Shown: piece by piece, positions 1 to 5,377 of the stretch
Layout: each line of letters begins with the position of its first letter
Numbering within the stretch: position 1 is the first letter of the stretch
Source: Desulfobacterales bacterium
Lineage (GTDB): Bacteria; Desulfobacterota; DSM-4660; Desulfatiglandales; JALVZP01
DNA length: 10,826 nt
Direction: 5' to 3'
Assembly (NCBI GenBank): GCA_027037575.1
Contig: JALVZP010000119.1
Coordinates: forward strand, 1-10,826
Notes under the pieces: model-generated
Told to the model about the DNA's origin: nothing
Seen by the model: the letters and a program-made list of their open reading frames with translations, nothing else
Databases searched by the model: none
Position numbers and translations under genes: made by a program

Positions 1-1022
1 CACATTATTGCTCCTGTTCCATATTCAAAAAGCACAAAGTTTGCTACATATATCGGAATCTTTTCTCCTGTAACAAGATTTATGCAGTATCTTCCTATGA
101 ATACTCCTTCCTTTTCTGTCTGCTCTGCTGTCCTAAGATATGTCTCCATCCTCAGGACCTTGTCTACAAACTCCAAGACCTCCTTTTCCTTTGGTGTTCC
201 CTTTACGAGCTCCTTTAATTTTGGATGCTCTGGTGCAATACACATAAATGTTGCACCATATAGGGTATCAGGTCTTGTAGTGAATACCTCTATGTAGTCG
301 TCTGAATCAGAAAGCTTAAACCTTATTATTGCTCCTTCACTTCTTCCTATCCAATTCTTTTGCATTGTAAGCACCTTTTCAGGCCATCCCTTTAGCTTAT
401 CACACCACTCAAGCATCTCCTCTGCATATGCAGTAATCTTAAAGAACCAGCTATCCATTTCCTTCTTTACCACTTCCTGATCAGTATGCCTCCAGCATCT
501 TCCATTCTCTACCTGCTCATTTGCAAGGACACTCTGGCACTTATCACACCAGTTCACGAATGTCCTCTTCTTATAAGCAAGTCCCTTCTCATACATCTTT
601 ATAAAGATAAGCTGCTCCCACCTGTAGTATTCTGGATCACATGTTGCAATTTCTCTGTCCCAGTCATAGCTAAATCCCATCCTCTTAAGCTGTCTCCTCA
701 TGTTTTCTATGTTCTCATATGTCCACTTTGCAGGATGCGTGTTATTTTCTATTGCTGCATTTTCTGCAGGAAGACCAAATGCATCCCATCCCATAGGATG
801 AAGCACATTAAATCCCTGCATCCTCTTGTATCTTGCTATCACATCTCCAATGGTGTAGTTTCTCACATGACCCATGTGTATCCTTCCAGATGGATACGGA
901 AACATCTCAAGCACATAATATTTCTTTTTACCTGGATCTTCTTTTGTCTTAAATACCTGATCCCTTTCCCAAAGATCCTGCCATTTTGTCTCTATCTCAG
1001 ATGGATTGTATTTCTGCCTCAT
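1..1022 (-). CDS. leuS: Leucyl-tRNA synthetase, N-terminal 340 codons (cut by window start)
   Basis: Class I aminoacyl-tRNA synthetase that charges tRNA-Leu in the cytoplasm. I translated it from the reverse complement; it is open to the window edge, so the 3' part lies outside. It begins MRQKYNPSEIETKWQ. The ATP-binding HIGH-type signature is HMGH at residues 49-52 (bases 867-878), within the typical FPYPSGRIHMGHVRNYT context. A zinc-type insert follows (CDKC, later CWRH, as in Thermus-type LeuRS), then WIGRSEG, the threonine-rich TTRPDT motif of the CP1 editing domain, and FEYGTGAIM just before the cut, where the editing domain continues. The KMSKS loop and anticodon domain would be outside. 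The ATG at 1022-1020 has a GGGGAGAAGG purine run directly upstream. It overlaps the nusB stop by 26 bases, so translation is probably coupled. The family call is secure. Confidence 0.96.
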   Translation of the reverse strand, partial: MRQKYNPSEIETKWQDLWERDQVFKTKEDPGKKKYYVLEMFPYPSGRIHMGHVRNYTIGDVIARYKRMQGFNVLHPMGWDAFGLPAENAAIENNTHPAKWTYENIENMRRQLKRMGFSYDWDREIATCDPEYYRWEQLIFIKMYEKGLAYKKRTFVNWCDKCQSVLANEQVENGRCWRHTDQEVVKKEMDSWFFKITAYAEEMLEWCDKLKGWPEKVLTMQKNWIGRSEGAIIRFKLSDSDDYIEVFTTRPDTLYGATFMCIAPEHPKLKELVKGTPKEKEVLEFVDKVLRMETYLRTAEQTEKEGVFIGRYCINLVTGEKIPIYVANFVLFEYGTGAIM

Positions 1023-1452
1023 CCTTCTCCCCTTTTTTGATTATAGAATTGTAGATGCTATCCAAGATTCCATTTATGAAACTATAAGAGCTATCATTTC
1101 CATATTTCTTTGCAAGCTCTATTGCCTCATTTATGGATACCTTTGGAGGAATATCATCTCTAAAGAGAAGCTCATATGTGGCAAGTCTCAGAATAGATTT
1201 GTCTATACGAGACATCCTTTCAAGTCGCCAATTTTTGGAGACACTATTTATAACACTGTCTATCCTTTCTCTATTTTCCCATACACCTAAGACAAGCTCT
1301 TTTGAAAAATCCTTTGCCTTCTTATCTATGGAAAAATTCCTGCATATAAGTTCAAATGCCTGTTCTGGTGTGTGAACCCCAAAATCCAAGCTAAAAAGAA
1401 CCTGAATAGCAAGCTCCCTTGCTTTTCTTCTGATACCCATTTTAATACTCAA
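997..1452 (-). CDS. nusB: Transcription antitermination factor NusB
   Basis: Small all-helical RNA-binding protein that, with NusE (S10), binds boxA RNA and supports rRNA antitermination. Family signs are RRKARELAIQVLFSLD near the start, RMSRIDKSILRLATYELLF in the middle, and PPKVSINEAIELAKKY followed by FINGILDSI near the C-terminus. The length of about 147-151 residues is usual for NusB. The longest frame starts at a TTG (1452-1450), but the ATG at 1440-1438 (MGIRRKARE) matches the usual NusB beginning. Neither has a strong Shine-Dalgarno; a GAG lies about 9 bases upstream of the ATG. I prefer the ATG at 1440. The gene sits 20-32 bases after ribH, a common rib-nusB arrangement, and its 3' end overlaps leuS by 26 bases. 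Confidence 0.95.
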   Translation of the reverse strand: MSIKMGIRRKARELAIQVLFSLDFGVHTPEQAFELICRNFSIDKKAKDFSKELVLGVWENRERIDSVINSVSKNWRLERMSRIDKSILRLATYELLFRDDIPPKVSINEAIELAKKYGNDSSYSFINGILDSIYNSIIKKGEKDEAEIQSI

Positions 1453-1472
1453 AAGAGGTAAAAGGCAGGCAA

Positions 1473-1940
1473 TCAGCTCAGCTGCTTAAAGAGATTTGCC
1501 ATCTCTATGGCAGAAACAGCAGCATCAAATCCTTTATTACCCGCCTTTGTTCCTGCCCTTTCAATTGCCTGCTCCAAAGTATCTGTAGTAAGGACACCAA
1601 AGCTAATAGGGATGCCTGATTCAAGGGCGACTGTTGCAAGGCCTTTTGCTACCTCACTTGCTATATACTCAAAATGAGGGGTTGCTCCTCTAATTACTGC
1701 TCCAAGACATATTACTCCATCATATCTCTTTGTATTGGCAACCCTTTTTGCCGCAACAGGCATCTCAAATGATCCTGGAACACGGATAATATCTACATTC
1801 TCTCTGCTTCCTCCATGCCTCAAGATGGCATCCATTGCACCTTCTAATAGCCTGCTTGTTATGAAGTCATTAAACCTGCTTACTATGATTGCAAGCCTTA
1901 GATCCTTTGCTATTAGATCTCCTTCTATTATCCTTCCCAT
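1473..1940 (-). CDS. ribH: 6,7-dimethyl-8-ribityllumazine synthase
   Basis: Penultimate riboflavin enzyme: condenses 5-amino-6-ribitylamino-uracil with 3,4-dihydroxy-2-butanone 4-phosphate to give dimethylribityllumazine, usually in a 60-subunit icosahedral or a pentameric assembly. At 155 residues it has the usual length. Visible motifs are SRFND (residues 21-25, substrate ring stacking), PGSFEMP (55-61), GAVIRGATPHFEYIA (80-94, with catalytic His89) and GVLTTDTLEQAIERAG (115-130, with the phosphate-binding Arg128). The ATG start has a GGAG at 1948-1951, seven bases upstream, inside the end of ribBA. Only one base separates it from the ribBA stop, so coupling is likely. Its substrates come from RibBA, encoded immediately upstream, and from RibD, which is not in this window. 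Confidence 0.98.
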   Translation of the reverse strand: MGRIIEGDLIAKDLRLAIIVSRFNDFITSRLLEGAMDAILRHGGSRENVDIIRVPGSFEMPVAAKRVANTKRYDGVICLGAVIRGATPHFEYIASEVAKGLATVALESGIPISFGVLTTDTLEQAIERAGTKAGNKGFDAAVSAIEMANLFKQLS

Positions 1941-1941
1941 C

Positions 1942-3162
1942 CTATTTCTCCAGTTCTCTATTTATAAGATCCATTATATGGCCTAATTTCTGGCATTTTG
2001 TCATAAGATAGTGTTTATTTTCTGGTCTTGGTGGTATTTCTATAGGAATCCTTTCTACAACCTCCAGGCCAAATCCCTGAAGACCTATTATTTTCTTTGG
2101 ATTATTTGTAAGAAGCCTCATCTTCTTTACACCAAGGTCTACAAGTATCTGTGCACCAATACCATACTCCCTAAGATCTGGTGGGAAGCCAAGCTTTTCA
2201 TTTGCCTCTACAGTATCATATCCCTTGTCCTGAAGTGCATATGCCTTTATCTTATTAGCAAGTCCAATACCCCTTCCTTCCTGGCTAAGGTATACAAGGA
2301 CACCTCTTCCTTCTTCCTGGATCATCTGCATGGATTTCTTTAGCTGATCTCCACAATCACATCTATATGAACTAAATACATCTCCTGTAAGACACTGGGA
2401 ATGAACCCTTACAAGGACAGGCCTTTCTGGAGTGATCTCTCCTTTTACCAATGCAATATGCTCTTCATGACCTATCTTTGTTACATAGGCAATTGCCTTG
2501 AATTCTCCATATGGAGTAGGAAGGATAGTCTCTGCCACCCTTTCTACTAACCTCTCAGTCCTCATTCTATACGCAATAAGATCAGCAATGGTAACTATTT
2601 TAAGGCCATGCTTTTCAGCAAACTTTTCCAGATCTGGCATCCTTGCCATTGTTCCATCATCTTTCATTATTTCACAGATAACGGCTGCTGGCTTTAGCCC
2701 TGCAAGCCTGCACAGGTCAACAGATCCTTCTGTCTGACCTGCCCTTACAAGGACTCCTCCTTCCCTTGCCCTAAGTGGAAATACATGGCCAGGGCTTACC
2801 AGATCTTCTGGCTTTGCATCATCCCTTATCGCAGTAAGGATGGTGTGTGCCCTATCATATGCAGAGATACCCGTAGTTACTCCATGTCTTGCTTCTATGG
2901 AGACAGTAAAGGCTGTTCCAAACTTGGACTCATTGTTTGGAACCATAAGAGGAAGCTTAAGTCTGTCCACTATCTCTGGACTTAAGGCAAGGCAAATAAG
3001 ACCCCTTCCATATTTTGCCATAAAGTTTATGGCCTCTGGTGTTACCTTTTCTGCTGCAATGGTTAAATCACCCTCATTTTCTCTATCTTCATCATCTACA
3101 AGGATGATCATCTTTCCTTCTCTTAGATCCTTTATTGCTTCTTCTATTGTTGCAACTGGCAT
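1942..3162 (-). CDS. ribBA: Bifunctional 3,4-dihydroxy-2-butanone 4-phosphate synthase / GTP cyclohydrolase II
   Basis: Supplies both precursor branches of riboflavin synthesis. The N-terminal RibB domain (about residues 1-200) makes dihydroxybutanone phosphate from ribulose 5-phosphate. It shows the acidic metal loop DDEDRENEGDL (23-33), TGISAYDRAHTI (97-108) and SPGHVFPL (123-130). The C-terminal RibA domain (about 205-406) opens GTP. It carries the zinc cysteines C257, C268 and C270 in HSQCLTGDVFSSYRCDCG, then SQEGRGIGL (293-301), DLREYGIGAQIL (329-340) and LTNNPKK (351-357). Both active sites look intact and 406 residues is normal for the fusion. The ATG start follows AGGGTGA, four bases after the ribE stop. 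The two-domain fusion is widespread in bacteria and fixes the two activities in equal amounts. Confidence 0.98.
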   Translation of the reverse strand: MPVATIEEAIKDLREGKMIILVDDEDRENEGDLTIAAEKVTPEAINFMAKYGRGLICLALSPEIVDRLKLPLMVPNNESKFGTAFTVSIEARHGVTTGISAYDRAHTILTAIRDDAKPEDLVSPGHVFPLRAREGGVLVRAGQTEGSVDLCRLAGLKPAAVICEIMKDDGTMARMPDLEKFAEKHGLKIVTIADLIAYRMRTERLVERVAETILPTPYGEFKAIAYVTKIGHEEHIALVKGEITPERPVLVRVHSQCLTGDVFSSYRCDCGDQLKKSMQMIQEEGRGVLVYLSQEGRGIGLANKIKAYALQDKGYDTVEANEKLGFPPDLREYGIGAQILVDLGVKKMRLLTNNPKKIIGLQGFGLEVVERIPIEIPPRPENKHYLMTKCQKLGHIMDLINRELEK

Positions 3163-3166
3163 GGCA

Positions 3167-3820
3167 TCACCCTATAAATCCATATTTTTTTAGTTTTTCC
3201 AAGGTAATTCCTGAATCAAGATTCTTTAGTTTAATACTATTCATAAATTTTTCAACATACTTTCCGATGATATCCACCTCTATGTTAACAAATTCTATTG
3301 GCTTGTTTAATAAAGTAGTCTTTCTTGCTGTCTCAGGAATTATATTTAGCTCAAAGAAATTCTCTCCTACCCTATTTACTGTAAGGCTTATTCCATCTAC
3401 TGCAACAGACCCTTTCTCAACAATATACCTTAATATCTCCTTCCCTGCCTCTATCCTCAAAAGCCAAGAACCTTTTATCTTCTCTCTGTATGCTATCCTT
3501 CCTATCCCATCCACATGGCCAAGAACCAAATGCCCTCCGAGCCTGTCAGAAAGCCTTAAGGCCCTTTCTATGTTTACAGGATCACCAACACTTAGCATGC
3601 CAAGAGTACTTCTACTTATGGTCTCCTGAGACACATCCATGAAGATGCTATCTTCTTTTATGCCTGTTACTGTCAGACATACCCCATCCACAGAGATACT
3701 TTCTCCAATCTCACATTCCTTAGGGGGAAATGGCGGTTTAATGGATATGGTTATATCTCCGTGTGAAGACCTTTTTTTTTCTACTATCTTCCCTATTCCT
3801 TCTATTATCCCGGTGAACAT
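3167..3820 (-). CDS. ribE: Riboflavin synthase alpha chain
   Basis: Last enzyme of riboflavin synthesis: transfers a four-carbon unit between two lumazine molecules to give riboflavin. The 217 residues form the expected two tandem beta-barrel repeats. The N-terminal repeat has MFTGIIEGIG, GESISVDGVCLTV (residues 39-51, with Cys48), DVSQETISRSTL (62-73) and NIERALRLSDRLGGHLVLGHVDG (83-105). The C-terminal repeat has KGSVAVDGISLTVN (136-149) and NIIPETARKTTL (159-170). The start is fixed by MFTG, the canonical family N-terminus, although no strong Shine-Dalgarno stands at the normal distance. It is the promoter-proximal gene of the minus-strand operon. Codons 14-17 contain a run of nine A on the coding strand, a possible slippage site. 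Confidence 0.97.
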   Translation of the reverse strand: MFTGIIEGIGKIVEKKRSSHGDITISIKPPFPPKECEIGESISVDGVCLTVTGIKEDSIFMDVSQETISRSTLGMLSVGDPVNIERALRLSDRLGGHLVLGHVDGIGRIAYREKIKGSWLLRIEAGKEILRYIVEKGSVAVDGISLTVNRVGENFFELNIIPETARKTTLLNKPIEFVNIEVDIIGKYVEKFMNSIKLKNLDSGITLEKLKKYGFIG

Positions 3821-3836
3821 TGTTCTTTACTTTTTC

Positions 3837-3864
3837 TTCCTATCTTTGTATAGAAGTATATAAT
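3837..3864 (+). promoter_or_regulatory. Candidate promoter for pycA-pycB-DUF134-htpX-menG-menF-menD
   Basis: A perfect TATAAT lies at 3859-3864, with only a weak -35 (TTCCTA at 3837-3842, three of six matches, 16-base spacer). The predicted start is near 3871, giving a leader of about 52 bases. The -10 overlaps by two bases the opposite-strand -10 of the rib promoter. The weak -35 suggests that an activator or other upstream contacts may be needed; that is inference. Confidence 0.4.
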
Positions 3865-3883
3865 TTTAGCCAATTTCAGTCGA
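3855..3883 (-). promoter_or_regulatory. Candidate sigma-70-type promoter for ribE-ribBA-ribH-nusB-leuS
   Basis: On the minus strand, TCGACT (3883-3878, four of six matches to TTGACA) is followed after 17 bases by TATACT (3860-3855, five of six matches to TATAAT). The predicted start is near 3848, giving a leader of about 28 bases before the ribE ATG. Spacing is ideal and the position fits, but in AT-rich DNA such matches arise by chance. Confidence 0.45.
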
Positions 3884-3911
3884 GACAAAAAACTTTATTA
3901 TTTTCAGCAGA

Positions 3912-3917
3912 GAGGAG
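3912..3917 (+). promoter_or_regulatory. Ribosome binding site of pycA
   Basis: GAGGAG within AGAGGAGATTTTATG lies five bases before the ATG at 3923, a strong Shine-Dalgarno that fixes the start of the first gene in the plus-strand operon. Confidence 0.8.
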
Positions 3918-3922
3918 ATTTT

Positions 3923-5368
3923 ATGGAGAGGAAGATAAGGAAGGTCCTTGTGGCAAATAGGGGGGAAATTGCTATACGTATATGCAGAGCTGTCCATGAA
4001 GAAGGTTTAAAGGCAGTGGCTATATATGAAACACCAGATCAGGAATCAAGGCATTTAAGGGAGGCGGATGAATCTATCTGGATTGGAGATGGCCCAGTAA
4101 AGGACTACCTAAATATTGACAAGATAATATGGGCTGCAAAGAAAACATGCTGTGAGGCAATACATCCTGGATATGGATTTTTGGCAGAGAATCCGTTTCT
4201 TGCAAAAGCGTGTGAGGAAGAAGGACTTATATTTATTGGACCTGATTATAAATCAATAAAGGATCTGGGAGATAAGACTATTGCAAGGTCCATTGCAGAA
4301 TCTGCTGGGATACCGGTTATACCAGGAGGGAATATTCTTTCTGAAGGGGATCCAACAGGGGATGCATTAAAATTTGTAGAAAAAAGTGGATATCCTATTA
4401 TGCTAAAGGCAGTAGCAGGGGGTGGAGGAAGGGGAATAAGAAAGATAAATAATGAGGAAGAGTTAAAGAGTCAGATTCCTATTGCACAAAAAGAGGCAAA
4501 GTCTGCATTTGGAGATGGAAGACTATATCTGGAAAAGGGAATAGAGAGGCCAAGACATATAGAAGTCCAGATACTGGCAGACAACCATGGAAAGGTTATA
4601 CACCTGGGAACAAGGGACTGCTCTATACAGAGAAGGCATCAGAAACTTGTTGAAATAGCACCAGCTCTGCTTGATAAAGAGATACAAGATAAGATTTGCG
4701 AGGCAGCAGTTAGATATGCTCAGATTGCTGGGTATAGGAATGCAGGAACAGTAGAATTTTTAGTGGATCAGGAAAATAATTTCTATTTCTTGGAGATAAA
4801 TACAAGGCTTCAGGTAGAACATACTGTAACAGAGCTTATAACTGGAATAGATATAGTCAGACGTCAGATCAGGATAGCAGAGGGGATCCCTTTGGATATA
4901 GATCAGGAAGATGTTGTATTAAAGGGAAATGCTATTGAACTTAGGATAAATGCAGAAGACCCACAAAGGGATTTTGCACCTGAAAGTGGAAAGACAGTCC
5001 TTGTATATCAGTCTCCTGGGGGTCCTGGCATAAGATTGGATGGAATAGTATATCAGGGTTATAATATACCAAGGGAGTATGATTCCCTTCTTGTAAAACT
5101 AAGTGTATATGGATTTGATTGGGATGAAATGATAAGCAGGGCAAGGAGGGCATTAAAGACATTTATTATTGTTGGACCAAAGACAACGATACCATTTTAT
5201 CTCAGGCTATTGGAAGAAAAGGAATTTCTGGAAAAGAAATTTGATACAGAATATATAGACAGGCATCCTGAATTGTTTGACTATAAGCCTTTAGAAAGGG
5301 AAGAAGCAAAGATTGCAAAGCTGATCTCAATAATACATCATAAAAAATACAATCCTTTCTCTATGTAA
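3923..5368 (+). CDS. pycA: Biotin carboxylase subunit of a two-subunit pyruvate (or 2-oxoacid) carboxylase
   Basis: ATP-grasp enzyme that carboxylates the biotin on its partner subunit using bicarbonate and ATP. Its N-terminal domain opens with KVLVANRGEIAIRICRA (residues 7-23) and has HPGYGFLAEN (81-90). The ATP-grasp core has the glycine-rich loop AGGGGRGI (165-172), RDCSIQRRHQKLVEIAP (231-247) and EINTRLQVEH (291-300). The C-terminal domain has INAEDP and the closing helices. At 481 residues it is somewhat longer than AccC (about 450); the extra residues are a C-terminal tail after about 450. AccC and PycA are close relatives, so sequence alone does not separate them. The next gene, nine bases downstream, encodes the carboxyltransferase/biotin carrier rather than AccB, which points to an anaplerotic carboxylase. 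A 2-oxoglutarate carboxylase small subunit (CfiB-like) is the main alternative. Confidence 0.93.
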   Translation: MERKIRKVLVANRGEIAIRICRAVHEEGLKAVAIYETPDQESRHLREADESIWIGDGPVKDYLNIDKIIWAAKKTCCEAIHPGYGFLAENPFLAKACEEEGLIFIGPDYKSIKDLGDKTIARSIAESAGIPVIPGGNILSEGDPTGDALKFVEKSGYPIMLKAVAGGGGRGIRKINNEEELKSQIPIAQKEAKSAFGDGRLYLEKGIERPRHIEVQILADNHGKVIHLGTRDCSIQRRHQKLVEIAPALLDKEIQDKICEAAVRYAQIAGYRNAGTVEFLVDQENNFYFLEINTRLQVEHTVTELITGIDIVRRQIRIAEGIPLDIDQEDVVLKGNAIELRINAEDPQRDFAPESGKTVLVYQSPGGPGIRLDGIVYQGYNIPREYDSLLVKLSVYGFDWDEMISRARRALKTFIIVGPKTTIPFYLRLLEEKEFLEKKFDTEYIDRHPELFDYKPLEREEAKIAKLISIIHHKKYNPFSM

Positions 5369-5373
5369 GGAGG
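5367..5373 (+). promoter_or_regulatory. Ribosome binding site of pycB overlapping the pycA stop
   Basis: A full AAGGAGG consensus begins inside the TAA stop of pycA and lies four bases before the pycB ATG. Ribosomes finishing pycA could re-initiate directly, keeping the two subunits in step. Confidence 0.85.
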
Positions 5374-5377
5374 CGTT

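Larger units (their letters stand above)
3821..3922. promoter_or_regulatory. Divergent intergenic region between the rib-nusB-leuS and pyc-men operons
   Basis: This is the only real intergenic stretch in the window, and both operons must start here or read through from elsewhere. It is very AT-rich and carries -10-like elements on both strands (listed separately). The leader left for ribE is too short for an FMN riboswitch, and I see no RFN consensus such as AGGGTGAAATTCC. I see no clear hairpin plus T-run terminator and no convincing long inverted repeat for an operator. Confidence 0.7.

Noticed and set aside
486..1040. 184-residue plus-strand open frame
   Set aside because: It lies antisense to leuS, which is clearly coding. 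Its composition (many Cys, His, Ile, Pro) and lack of any family motif mark it as a shadow frame.
1473..1500. Short inverted repeat CAGC-TGA-GCTG across the ribH stop as a terminator
   Set aside because: The stem is only four pairs with no following T-run, and nusB and leuS follow closely.
3923..5368. Reading the biotin carboxylase as AccC of acetyl-CoA carboxylase
   Set aside because: There is no accB next to it. The adjacent gene carries its own biotinyl domain and a 2-oxoacid carboxyltransferase, so a PycA role is more likely, though AccC function in addition cannot be excluded.
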